A DNA stretch of 24,603 nt from JAZGDL01 sp036477795 (GCA_036477795.1 JAZGDL010000028.1:1-24603); one strand, 5' to 3'; positions 8,384-16,119 are shown, numbered from the stretch's first letter. Translations and numbers: made by a program. Notes: generated by a model not told the origin, from the sequence alone.

Positions 8384-11300
8384 TTGCGATTCAAGGGAAC
8401 GGCGTGTGCACTTGTCTTTGGCGTGGCGGCCGCCAACGGGTTCGCCGACGTCGGGCGATTGAGCCTGCCGGCTGACGACGCATTGCGCCGCATCGAGGTG
8501 CTGACCGGAAAGCTTCAAGAGCGGCCGAACTGGCCCGACGGCTGGACGGAGTTGGCCTGGCTGCAGTATCGGTACGGTCAGGATTGTGACGGGGCCTTGG
8601 AGTCGGTGCAGCGTGCCTGCGCACTGGCCCCGGCGAGCTTCAAAGCCCGCGAGTTGGCCGGGCGGCTGAATTATCTTCGCGGACGCAACGATCTTGCCCT
8701 GGAGCATTGGCTGACGCTGCTCGATCAGGATCGCCCCGAGGTTCAGCTTTATATTGGGGCGATTGGGGGCCTGGCGTCGTCACAATCTGATCGGGATCGC
8801 GTGGCTGCCCGGCTGGAGAATGTGTCCGCCGGACATCCCAATGCCCTGTGCCGAACGATCGCCCGGCGCTTATTGGCGGAATACGCACTGGCCCGCGGTG
8901 ATATCGAGAGAGCGGAGCGATTGTTCGGCGAGATGGGGGCGCTGGACACCTGGATGATTATCGGCCCATTCGCGAACGAGCGCGACGCCGGCTACAACAC
9001 GGTCTACGGTCCGGAGACCGAAATCGATTTTGAGAAGGCCTACCAGGGCCGCGGTCATCAGGTGTCGTGGCGGCCTCTCGAGCACCTCACCTTTCGACGG
9101 AACATCGATTTTGCAGCCGTCTGTTACCCGCGGGAGCAGGTGTTGGCCTACGCCCTTACGCACGTGCAGGCGATGAGCCCGCAAAACGCGACGTTGCAAC
9201 TGGGGGCAGCCGAGTCGATCAAGGTATGGTTCAACGATCGGCTGGTGTACGCCAGTGAGTTGGAGCGTCGGTTCGCGCTGGACCAAGCCACCATTCCCGT
9301 TCGCTTGCAGCGTGGCGCCAACAAGCTGTTGGTGAAGGTCGGAGTGGAGACGGGCCCCTGGCGTCTGGCGGTTCGTCTGACCGATCCCAAGGGCCGCCCC
9401 TTGCAGGATGTGCGGTTCACGCGGAAAGTAGACGAATCGACGGCGCCGAGCAAGGAATCCGACACGTCGTTTGTCTACACGCCGACCATGATGGACCACT
9501 ACGCCCGGCTGGCGGACGTTGATCCTACGAATGAGGATGCACTTTATTATCTCGGTCTGGCCCAGCAGTCCAAGCAACTGCGGACCGAAGCCAGCAAGAC
9601 CTTCGAACGGCTGGCCAGACTGAACGGGCGGTGTGCAGACTATCACCGTCTGCTGGCCCGTGCTTACCTCGGCGACGACAAGGCCGAAATGGCACTGGCA
9701 CAGATGAAGCGTGCCCTTCAGATTGATCCGGGGAATCTCCGCGTTCGGATGATGTTGGCCCGTTTCTACAACGGCCGCAAACTGTTCAAGAAGGAGCAGG
9801 CGGTGTTGGAGGAAATCGCCGGGCAGCATCCGCAGTGGCGCGAGCTGCACTTTCAATGGTTGGACCACTTCAATGATCAGGGGTGGGAAGAGCCGGCCTT
9901 TCGCAAAGCGAAAGAGCTGTACGAAGCCGTGCCGACGAACCTGCGGGCGGCGGTGACCTACGCCCGCATGTGCATGGGCCGGGGGCACATGGACCAGTTC
10001 GATACCCTGCTGGAACATGTGGCGGAATTGGACTTTAGCAATCGCTTCGCTCGGCGCGAGCTTCTGGCGCGGGCGCTAACCACACGCCGTTTCGACCAGG
10101 CCCTGGCCCAGTTAGACCTGATGCAGCGGCTGGATCCGTTGAGTCGTGATTTGCGCTTCGAGCGGACGCGGCTGCTGATGAGTCTGAAGCGCTACCATGA
10201 GGCCATCGAGCAATGCCAGCGGGCTCTGGAGATATGCCCGACGGATTTCGCGTTTCACCGCGATCTGGGCACCATCTATCAACGGATGCATGACGATGCG
10301 TCGGCGCTGACGTCCCTGAAGACGGCGCTGGAGTACCGCCCGGACCACCGCTGGCTGCGCGAGTATGTTGAGTTCCTCGAGCCGGAGGAGAACGCGGCGT
10401 TTGCCAGGTACGCGATCAGCGACGAGCAGCTCGAGGAGCTGATTCAGCGCGACGTGTCGCGGGCCGGCTATCCACGTAGTGACTCGGTGCTGCTGCTGGA
10501 TGAGTTGGTCGCCCAACTTTTCGACGACGGCAGCACCACCTTTCGATTGCATCAGGCGGTGAAAGTGCTCGACGAGAACGGGCGCGAGCAGTGGACCCGG
10601 GTAAGGCTGCCCAACGCCGCCAATCGCGTCGAGCGGGCGGTGGTCATTCAGCCGGACGGGAGCGAGGTGGAGGCTGCTTCCATGACCAACTCCAGCATCC
10701 ACTTCGCCCAGTTGCAGCCGGGATCGATTGTGGATTTCGTCGTCACCGGCTACGCGCCAGCCAATGACTGGATAAGCCGCGAGTACAGTGAGACGTTCTT
10801 CCTGCAGTCCCCTGATCCCATGCTGGTGTCGCGGTTTGTGTTGCTCACTCCGCCTTCAAAGCCGGTGAATACCTGGGTTCAGGGAGACGTGGTGCAGTAT
10901 CGAACCGAGGAGTTCCAAGGCCAGACCGTGCACATCTGGGAGGCCCACGACGTGCCGCGCATCCGGGAAGAGCCCAACCGTCCGCCGCTGATCGACCTGT
11001 GTGCCCAGGTGCGCGTCAGCACCATCGGCGACTGGGATGATATCGCCCGCTGGGAACACTCCCTGATAAAAGAGCAGTTCGAGGCCGACCACGATCTGAG
11101 GGAGCGGGCCCGATCGCTGACCGCCGGGCTGGTCAACACGCGGGACAAGGTGCGGGCGCTGGCCAACTTCGTCGCCCAGGACATCCAGTATAGAATCGTT
11201 CGGGGCGGCATCTTCGGTTACAAGCCCAACAAAGCCGCCAACGTGCTGCACAATGCCTGGGGCGATTGCAAAGACAAAGCCACCCTGCTGATCACCATGC

Positions 11301-12199
11301 TGAACGTGCTGGACGTCGACGCACGATACGCGACGCTTCGGACGCGCGACGTCGGTACACTGGTTGAACAAATCCCCTCGAATCAGTGCAACCACGCCAT
11401 CGTGTATGTTCCGGATTCGGGGGATGGCCAGGGCGGACTATGGGTGGACGGCACCGCTTTGGAGCACGGGATCGACGCCTTGCCCTGGACCGATCAGGAC
11501 GTGGCAGCCATGGTCTGGGACCAGGCCGGGCACATGTCCCTCATGCGCACGCCGCTGGAGCCGCCCGAGAACACGGTGAGCAGCATGACTTTCCAGGTGG
11601 CGCTTCGATCAGACGGCAGGGCCGACGTTCAGGGCACATGGGTGACCACCGGCCAGATCGCCGCCGGCTTGCGCTCTGCGTTCAAGCAGGCCGGGCAGCG
11701 CGGCGAACGGCTGACGCAGCTTCTCAACAGCTTCGCGCCCGGCAGCACGCTCACCGACTACACATTCTCCGATCTTCAGAACCGCGACGCCCCGGTCGAG
11801 ATCACCATGCGATTCGCCTCATCGAGTTACGCGGTGGCCGGCGGGGATGTTATGACCTTGCGGTTCCGGCGGCCCATTCGGGCCACCGCCCAGTTCGCCC
11901 CGCGGGACGTTCGTTATTACGACGTGTGGCTGTCCTACTGCCAGAAGAGACGATTCGTTGAAATCCACCAACTGCCGCCGGGTTTCACGGTTGATTCCGT
12001 GCCCGACCCCATCACCCTGCGCACACCGTGGATGGACTATTCGGCAAGCGTGGAGCCGGACGGCAAAACGCTGCGCGTGAGCCGCGAACTGGTCATCAAA
12101 GCCGTCAAGGTGCCGCGCGATCGATACGATGAATTCCGCCGATTCTGCATCAGCCTGGATGAGTACGAAGCGCAGCCCATCGTGCTCCGGCGGGATTAG
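8384..12199 (+). CDS. Large exported TPR - DUF3857 - transglutaminase-like protein
   Basis: The product is 1271 residues. The start is TTG at 8384, supported by GGGGAG about 7 bases upstream and an immediate signal peptide (MRFKGTACALVFGVAAANGFA). Residues 30-185 and about 370-690 are TPR-type helical repeats (for example YYLGLAQQSKQLRTEASKTF, LRFERTRLLMSLKRYHEAIE). Between them (190-345) is a beta-rich, carbohydrate-binding-like domain (WMIIGPF ... VWFNDRLVY ... GANKLLVKVG). A DUF3857 domain (about 700-865) leads into a transglutaminase core with its triad intact: Cys962 in GDCKDKA, His1004 in CNHAIVYV, and Asp1022 in LWVDGT. A beta domain follows to the end. The layout predicts peptide or amide-bond chemistry on an envelope protein, or a scaffold with a peptidase-like module; the substrate is unknown. 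Confidence 0.9.
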   Translation: MRFKGTACALVFGVAAANGFADVGRLSLPADDALRRIEVLTGKLQERPNWPDGWTELAWLQYRYGQDCDGALESVQRACALAPASFKARELAGRLNYLRGRNDLALEHWLTLLDQDRPEVQLYIGAIGGLASSQSDRDRVAARLENVSAGHPNALCRTIARRLLAEYALARGDIERAERLFGEMGALDTWMIIGPFANERDAGYNTVYGPETEIDFEKAYQGRGHQVSWRPLEHLTFRRNIDFAAVCYPREQVLAYALTHVQAMSPQNATLQLGAAESIKVWFNDRLVYASELERRFALDQATIPVRLQRGANKLLVKVGVETGPWRLAVRLTDPKGRPLQDVRFTRKVDESTAPSKESDTSFVYTPTMMDHYARLADVDPTNEDALYYLGLAQQSKQLRTEASKTFERLARLNGRCADYHRLLARAYLGDDKAEMALAQMKRALQIDPGNLRVRMMLARFYNGRKLFKKEQAVLEEIAGQHPQWRELHFQWLDHFNDQGWEEPAFRKAKELYEAVPTNLRAAVTYARMCMGRGHMDQFDTLLEHVAELDFSNRFARRELLARALTTRRFDQALAQLDLMQRLDPLSRDLRFERTRLLMSLKRYHEAIEQCQRALEICPTDFAFHRDLGTIYQRMHDDASALTSLKTALEYRPDHRWLREYVEFLEPEENAAFARYAISDEQLEELIQRDVSRAGYPRSDSVLLLDELVAQLFDDGSTTFRLHQAVKVLDENGREQWTRVRLPNAANRVERAVVIQPDGSEVEAASMTNSSIHFAQLQPGSIVDFVVTGYAPANDWISREYSETFFLQSPDPMLVSRFVLLTPPSKPVNTWVQGDVVQYRTEEFQGQTVHIWEAHDVPRIREEPNRPPLIDLCAQVRVSTIGDWDDIARWEHSLIKEQFEADHDLRERARSLTAGLVNTRDKVRALANFVAQDIQYRIVRGGIFGYKPNKAANVLHNAWGDCKDKATLLITMLNVLDVDARYATLRTRDVGTLVEQIPSNQCNHAIVYVPDSGDGQGGLWVDGTALEHGIDALPWTDQDVAAMVWDQAGHMSLMRTPLEPPENTVSSMTFQVALRSDGRADVQGTWVTTGQIAAGLRSAFKQAGQRGERLTQLLNSFAPGSTLTDYTFSDLQNRDAPVEITMRFASSSYAVAGGDVMTLRFRRPIRATAQFAPRDVRYYDVWLSYCQKRRFVEIHQLPPGFTVDSVPDPITLRTPWMDYSASVEPDGKTLRVSRELVIKAVKVPRDRYDEFRRFCISLDEYEAQPIVLRRD

Positions 12200-12227
12200 T
12201 GGGACAGGCTTTCCAGCCGGTCAAATG

Positions 12228-12397
12228 ACGCTGGACCGAGAATCCCTTCTCGGTCCCCCTTCCTGGCGGGCCACGGGAAGGGATTCCCGCAACGGATGGG
12301 TGCGAGAAAGGATTCTCGCACCAGCAATTCTCACGCTGGACCGAGAATCCCTTCTCGGTCCCACATAGGGGTGCGAGAAAGGATTCTCGCACCAGCA
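12228..12397. repeat. Cluster of alternating hairpin repeats with compensated stems
   Basis: Four 24-base hairpins alternate in orientation: 12233-12256 and 12338-12361 (arms GGACCGAGAA / TTCTCGGTCC, loop TCCC), and 12299-12322 and 12370-12393 (arms GGTGCGAGAA / TTCTCGCACC, loop AGGA). Reverse-complementing the first pair gives the second with paired changes at stem positions 3-4 and their partners, so base pairing is kept. A fifth, shorter relative (CGGGAA / TTCCCG, loop GGGA) sits at 12274-12289. The pairs extend into exact direct repeats of 30 bases (12228-12257 and 12333-12362) and 29 bases (12298-12326 and 12369-12397). The cluster fills the convergent gap between the genes ending at 12199 and 12402. 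Confidence 0.9.
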
Positions 12398-12401
12398 CCT
12401 C

Positions 12402-13355
12402 TTATTCCATAGCTCCGAGAATTAGCGCAAGCAGGGCCATCCGCATGACCACGCCGTTGAAGGCCTCCTCCCAATAGCGGGCGTGGCGGGTGTCATCCAC
12501 GTCTGTGGGCAGTTCGTCCATCCGAGGCAGCGAGTGCAGGATGATGGCATCAGGCTTAGCCTTTTCTCTGAGCAAGTCCCGCGTCACACGGTACTCCGCC
12601 GGCGTGAGCCCTTTCTCCTGAGACACTTCCACGCGGGCCTTGGTGTAGTCGGCCTGTACCACCGGCTCCATGTAGATGACGTCGGCGTCGGCGATGGCAT
12701 CGGCGGAGCTCTTGGCCTCTGTGAAACGGAGGTCGCGGTCCCGCAGCTCCTGCTTGAACTCGTCGGTGAGCGACATATCGGGTGGCGAGATAAAGGTGGC
12801 CTGGATGTCAAACTTTGTCATGGCGTAGCCGATGGAGTGCATGGTGCGCATCCGCATGTCGCCGATGCACATGAAATGGAGGCCGTCCAGCGTGCCTTTC
12901 TCTTTCCAGGTGGTGTACAGGTCGGTAAGAACCTGGGTGGGGTGCTCGCCCCAGCCGTCGCCGCAATTGATGATGGGGACGGTGGACCACTTGGCCGCCT
13001 CCTGCGGGGCACCCTGCAGATGGTGCCGCATGGCGATGACATCAGCGTAGTACTCCAGCATGTGCACGGTGTCCTTGATCGATTCCTGGTAGAAATCGCC
13101 CGCCCGGGTCATCTTGGCGTCGGAGAACCCCAGCACATGCCCGCCGAGCCTGTGCATGGCTGCTTCCGTCGCGAGACGGGTGCGCGTGCTGGGCTGGTAG
13201 AACGCGGTCAATAGCGTCTTGTTGGCGAGCAGGTCAGTGTTGCGGCGATTCCTGGCAATGGGGGCCAACTCGTCGCATACCTCGAACACGCGAAAATACT
13301 CCGCTCGTTCCCAATCCTTCAAGGAAAGAATATCCCGGCCCACAAAGCTTCTCAT
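12402..13355 (-). CDS. ATCase-fold carbamoyltransferase, probably not aspartate-specific
   Basis: The product is 317 residues, the usual length of a catalytic ATCase chain. The start at 13355 is fixed by AGGAG 9 bases upstream. The carbamoyl-phosphate site is intact: PSTRTR (55-60), Arg110 in AMRH, and HPTQ (138-141). Arg170 in MRTMHS matches the ATCase Arg167 position. By my alignment from memory to E. coli PyrB, the aspartate side differs: the Lys84 loop (SLGKKGETLADT) is replaced by a longer TRAGDFYQESIKDT, the Arg229-Val-Gln231 motif reads Pro231-Val-Val233, and HPLP reads HSLP (274-277). An acceptor other than aspartate is therefore inferred. It lies 40 bases downstream of the PLP-enzyme gene on one likely transcript, with a carbamate kinase divergent beyond. 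Automatic pipelines will probably call it pyrB; biosynthetic ATCase remains the alternative. Confidence 0.88.
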   Translation of the reverse strand: MRSFVGRDILSLKDWERAEYFRVFEVCDELAPIARNRRNTDLLANKTLLTAFYQPSTRTRLATEAAMHRLGGHVLGFSDAKMTRAGDFYQESIKDTVHMLEYYADVIAMRHHLQGAPQEAAKWSTVPIINCGDGWGEHPTQVLTDLYTTWKEKGTLDGLHFMCIGDMRMRTMHSIGYAMTKFDIQATFISPPDMSLTDEFKQELRDRDLRFTEAKSSADAIADADVIYMEPVVQADYTKARVEVSQEKGLTPAEYRVTRDLLREKAKPDAIILHSLPRMDELPTDVDDTRHARYWEEAFNGVVMRMALLALILGAME

Positions 13356-13380
13356 TTTATCTGGCTCCTTTCTGAACCAT

Positions 13381-13449
13381 CGAAGGTCGAAAGGTCAAAG
13401 GTCAAGACTGTCGACCTTCGACCTTCGACCTTTGACCTTTCGACCTTCC
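13381..13449. repeat. Inverted AAGGTC-type repeat spanning the end of the PLP-enzyme gene
   Basis: The left part (13381-13403, CGAAGGTCGAAAGGTC...) is the inverted copy of the right part (GACCTTTGACCTTTCGACCTT at 13427-13447), and further TCGACCTT units fill 13410-13426. The short word is repeated in both orientations, so a strong hairpin is expected. It runs from the gap before the carbamoyltransferase into the coding region of the PLP enzyme and supplies its last codons and stop. Confidence 0.85.
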
Positions 13450-14699
13450 TTCTCAAAAACCTTACTGAGCACTCCAATGTCGGGTGGAATCAGCTTGGGC
13501 TCGCCTACCACCTTCATCACTGAGGCGACATCCTTCAGGCCGCTCCCGGTGATGAGAATCACGATAGTCCAAGAGGGGTCGATCTTGCCCTGCTTGGCGG
13601 CCTTCTTGAGTCCGGCGTAGGAAGCCACGCCGGCCGGTTCGCCGAAAACCCCCGAGCCCCGGGCCACCTCGGTGATGGCTGAAAGGATCTCCTCGTCGGA
13701 CACGGTAACGCCGAACCCGTCGGAGGCCCGTACCGCCTGCACGGCAGCCTCGCCGTCCCGTGGCACGCACACCGATATGGAATCAGCCACGGTCTCGCCG
13801 GAGACCGGCTCGATGGTCCCGTCACCATCCAGGGCATGCACGATCGCGGCACTATTCTCCGCCTGCACCGCCATCAGCCGCGGAACCCGATCGATGAACC
13901 CGATGCGGCGGAAATCTTCGAAACCCTTCCACACGCCGCTGATGATGTTCCCGTCCCCCACCGGTACCACCACCAGATCGGGAACCTTCCATTCCATCTG
14001 CTCGCAGATCTCAAAGGAGACGGACTTCTTGCCTTCCCGAGTGAAAGGGTTGTACCCGGTATTACGGTTGTACCAACCGAACTGATCGGTCGCCGCCAGG
14101 CAAAGGTCGAAGGCGTCGTCGTAAGTCCCGTCGACGGCCAGCACTTCGGCGCCGAAGGCCAGTAGTTGGGCGACCTTGGCCGGCGGGGCGGTGCGGGGAA
14201 TGAAGATCCGGGTTCGCATCCCCATAGCCGCGCCGAGTACGGCTGTCGATGAGCCGGCGTTGCCCGTCGAGGCGCCGGTGACCAGGTCTCGCCCCGTCTC
14301 CCGGGCACGCACCAGAGCGATGGCGCTGGCCCGGTCCTTGAAGGAAGCACTGGGGTTCCGACTGTCGTCTTTGATGAACAGAGAGTTCAGGCCCAAGGGC
14401 TCCCCCAGGCCCGAAACGCGAAACAACGGGGTCCAGCCGACCGGTGGAGACTCCATCCGTGTGGCCGTCGGGTATAGCGGGGCGTATCGCCAGATGGTGC
14501 GGTCCCGGTTGGCAGCCAACTCCTCCCTATCCCAGGAGCGTCCGATAGCGTCGTAGTCATACTCCACCTGCAAGTTGCCCCCACAGGCCTTGCATGTGTA
14601 AACGGCCTCAGTCAGGAGGCAGGTCGCGTTGCAATGGACACAACGCAAGCCGGAGACATTACCAAGACCACCGGTTGTTTTACCGCAATCCGGCACCAC
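13395..14699 (-). CDS. Threonine-synthase-like PLP enzyme (fold type II) with N-terminal zinc ribbon
   Basis: The family includes threonine synthase and related beta-replacement or lyase enzymes. From the chosen GTG start (14699; the next GTG at 14696 is equally possible, with GGAG 5 or 8 bases upstream) the product is 434 residues. Seen: a zinc ribbon (CVHC near residue 20, CKAC near 36); the PLP-lysine segment NPSASFKDRAS with Lys121; the phosphate-binding loop STGNAGSS near 145; VPVGDGNIISG near 260; and TGSGLKD near the end. True threonine synthases usually have NPTGSFKDRG, so this is a divergent member. The last 16-17 residues (EGRKVKGRRSKVDSLDL) and the stop are encoded by an intergenic repeat. 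It is followed by the carbamoyltransferase after 40 bases, which is an unusual partner for a threonine-pathway enzyme. A lyase acting on a diamino or ureido acid is an alternative. Confidence 0.85.
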   Translation of the reverse strand: MVPDCGKTTGGLGNVSGLRCVHCNATCLLTEAVYTCKACGGNLQVEYDYDAIGRSWDREELAANRDRTIWRYAPLYPTATRMESPPVGWTPLFRVSGLGEPLGLNSLFIKDDSRNPSASFKDRASAIALVRARETGRDLVTGASTGNAGSSTAVLGAAMGMRTRIFIPRTAPPAKVAQLLAFGAEVLAVDGTYDDAFDLCLAATDQFGWYNRNTGYNPFTREGKKSVSFEICEQMEWKVPDLVVVPVGDGNIISGVWKGFEDFRRIGFIDRVPRLMAVQAENSAAIVHALDGDGTIEPVSGETVADSISVCVPRDGEAAVQAVRASDGFGVTVSDEEILSAITEVARGSGVFGEPAGVASYAGLKKAAKQGKIDPSWTIVILITGSGLKDVASVMKVVGEPKLIPPDIGVLSKVFEKEGRKVKGRRSKVDSLDL

Positions 14700-14718
14700 C
14701 CAAACTCCTATTGCCACT

Positions 14719-14799
14719 AGCAATCAGCAATCAGCGGTCAGCGCTCAGCCGATTGCTGAAAGCTGACCGCTGAAAGCTGATTGCTGAAAGCTGACCGCT
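14719..14799. repeat. Inverted AGCTGATTGCTGAA-type repeat array
   Basis: The left part (14719-14749) is built of CAGCAATCAGC and GGTCAGCGCTCAGC words. The right part (14751-14799) has GATTGCTGAAAGCTGACCGC repeated in the other orientation, so the two sides pair into a long hairpin. It occupies the divergent space between the PLP-enzyme and carbamate-kinase genes, immediately upstream of both. Confidence 0.8.
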
Positions 14800-14875
14800 C
14801 ACCGCGTACTCTAGCAGGTCATGGGTATGCACTCAAGAGCGCCCCCCATCGGTAGGCGCGGAGCTTGTGTGACCG

Positions 14876-14881
14876 TATACT
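14876..14881 (+). promoter_or_regulatory. Probable -10 box giving a leaderless carbamate kinase mRNA
   Basis: TATACT (5 of 6 to consensus) ends 7 bases before the ATG at 14889, which would put the transcription start at or within a base or two of the start codon. No usable Shine-Dalgarno precedes the ATG (only GGGG one base away), which fits leaderless translation. No convincing -35 is visible. This is an inference from spacing only. Confidence 0.35.
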
Positions 14882-14888
14882 CTGGGGC

Positions 14889-15851
14889 ATGCGAACGAAC
14901 GAAGCTCCCATTGTCGTGGCGCTGGGTGGCAACGCCGTCTCGCGCGAAGGTGAGGAAGGAAACATCCCGCAGCAGTTCGCAAACTCCCGCGAGACCGCCG
15001 TGCGACTGGTCAAGCTGGTGTCCCAAGGGCACCACATCGTCGTCACCCACGGGAACGGCCCCCAGGTGGGCAACGTCCTGCGGCGCGTGGAGTTGGCCTC
15101 CAAGGAGCTCTATCCGCTCCCTCTGGATTCCTGCGGTGCCGACACCCAGGGCGCAATGGGATACATGATCGGCCAATGCCTCAACAACGAGTTTCGCCGC
15201 TGCGGCATCGACAAATTGGCCACCGCGATCGTTACCACCGTCGAGGTTGACCGCGACGACCCCGCTTTTGCAAACCCCACCAAACCGATAGGCCGATTCT
15301 ACCCGGCTGATGAAGCACAGAAGCTCAAGGAGCGGCAAGGCTGGCACATGATCGAAATACGCGGCCACGGCTTCCGCCGCGTCGTTCCCTCGCCGTTGCC
15401 GAGACGGATTGTTGAGATCGACCTGATCCGCCGCCTGGTCGCTGAGGGCCAGATTCTGATCGTAGCCGGCGGCGGGGGCATCCCCGTTACCCGAAACGCC
15501 GACGGCGATTACGCCGGCTGCGAAGCCGTCATCGACAAGGACCGTACCTCCGCCATTCTGGCCCGCGAAGTCGATGCCGCCACGCTGGTAATCGCCACTT
15601 CCGTGGAACGGGTCGCCCTTGACTACGACACGCCCCAGGTACGATACCTGGACCGCATGACCATCGCCGAGGCTCGACGCTATCTCGATGCCGGACAATT
15701 CCCGCCCGGTTCCATGGGCCCCAAGATCGAAGCGGCGGTTTCTTTCCTGGAGACCTCCAAACACGCCGACGCCCGCGTGGTCATCTGCGACCTCAACGGC
15801 ATGACCGAGGCACTGGCCGGTAAGACCGGCACCCGCATCGAACGCGATTAG
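14889..15851 (+). CDS. arcC: Carbamate kinase
   Basis: Carbamate kinase moves the phosphate of carbamoyl phosphate to ADP, giving ATP, NH3 and CO2, and in cells usually runs in this catabolic direction. The 320-residue product matches the family along its length: VVALGGNAV at the N-terminus, VVTHGNGPQVGN near residue 55, AQGAMGY-like DTQGAMGYMIG near 88, DDPAFANPTKPIGRFY near 125, GFRRVVPSPLPRRIVE near 165, IVAGGGGIPV near 195, and EAVIDKDRTSAILA near 215. An in-frame TTG at 14865 would add 8 residues but has no ribosome site. It diverges from the PLP enzyme/carbamoyltransferase pair, a natural source of its substrate; no arginine deiminase or ornithine carbamoyltransferase gene is seen nearby, so the arginine deiminase pathway is not supported here. 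Confidence 0.95.
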   Translation: MRTNEAPIVVALGGNAVSREGEEGNIPQQFANSRETAVRLVKLVSQGHHIVVTHGNGPQVGNVLRRVELASKELYPLPLDSCGADTQGAMGYMIGQCLNNEFRRCGIDKLATAIVTTVEVDRDDPAFANPTKPIGRFYPADEAQKLKERQGWHMIEIRGHGFRRVVPSPLPRRIVEIDLIRRLVAEGQILIVAGGGGIPVTRNADGDYAGCEAVIDKDRTSAILAREVDAATLVIATSVERVALDYDTPQVRYLDRMTIAEARRYLDAGQFPPGSMGPKIEAAVSFLETSKHADARVVICDLNGMTEALAGKTGTRIERD

Positions 15852-15875
15852 CCCATCCGACGAGCGCCTGGAACC

Positions 15876-15964
15876 ATTGATCCGAGCCCCAAGCGCCAGC
15901 GCGGGGTTTTCGCTCGGCGCGGCAGAGGCACCCGTCGCTTGCGCTGCGGGCTCGGTTCATCAAT
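15876..15964. repeat. Imperfect inverted repeat with CCGAGCCC / GGGCTCGG arms
   Basis: Arms 15876-15902 (ATTGATCCGAGCCCCAAGCG...) and 15936-15964 (CGCTTGCGCTGCGGGCTCGG...) are inverted copies with about five differences and one two-base gap, around a loop of about 33 bases. It begins 25 bases after the carbamate kinase stop and could terminate that transcript. The remainder of the 15852-16119 gap holds only the possible promoter at 16018-16048. Confidence 0.75.
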
Positions 15965-16017
15965 CCGCCCACAATCCTGACGCTGCCCCATTGGGATGAG
16001 ACAATACACTGCCACGT

Positions 16018-16048
16018 TTGAAAATCTCCCGCCGGCCACTAGTATAGT
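16018..16048 (+). promoter_or_regulatory. Possible promoter of the OPA-type transporter gene
   Basis: TTGAAA (16018-16023) and TATAGT (16043-16048) each match the sigma-70-type hexamers in five of six bases, with a 19-base spacer that is slightly long. It would start transcription near 16055, leaving a leader of about 65 bases that includes AAGGGGA at 16102-16108 before the ATG at 16120. Confidence 0.4.
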
Positions 16049-16119
16049 TCGGCTTTGGCGCGGCCGCACACGAGTTCGTCGTTTTCGGATTCGCCTACTA
16101 CAAGGGGATACGGTGATAC

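Noticed and set aside
7664..8707. A 347-codon minus-strand open frame
   Set aside because: It spans two plus-strand genes and their gap, including a palindrome; no recognisable domain.
12228..12397. CRISPR array
   Set aside because: The repeats alternate in orientation, come in two types and are unevenly spaced; there are no unique spacers of constant length and no cas genes.
13395..15851. Arginine deiminase pathway
   Set aside because: Carbamate kinase and a carbamoyltransferase are present, but no arginine deiminase or arginine/ornithine antiporter is seen, and the transferase is ATCase-like rather than OTCase-like.
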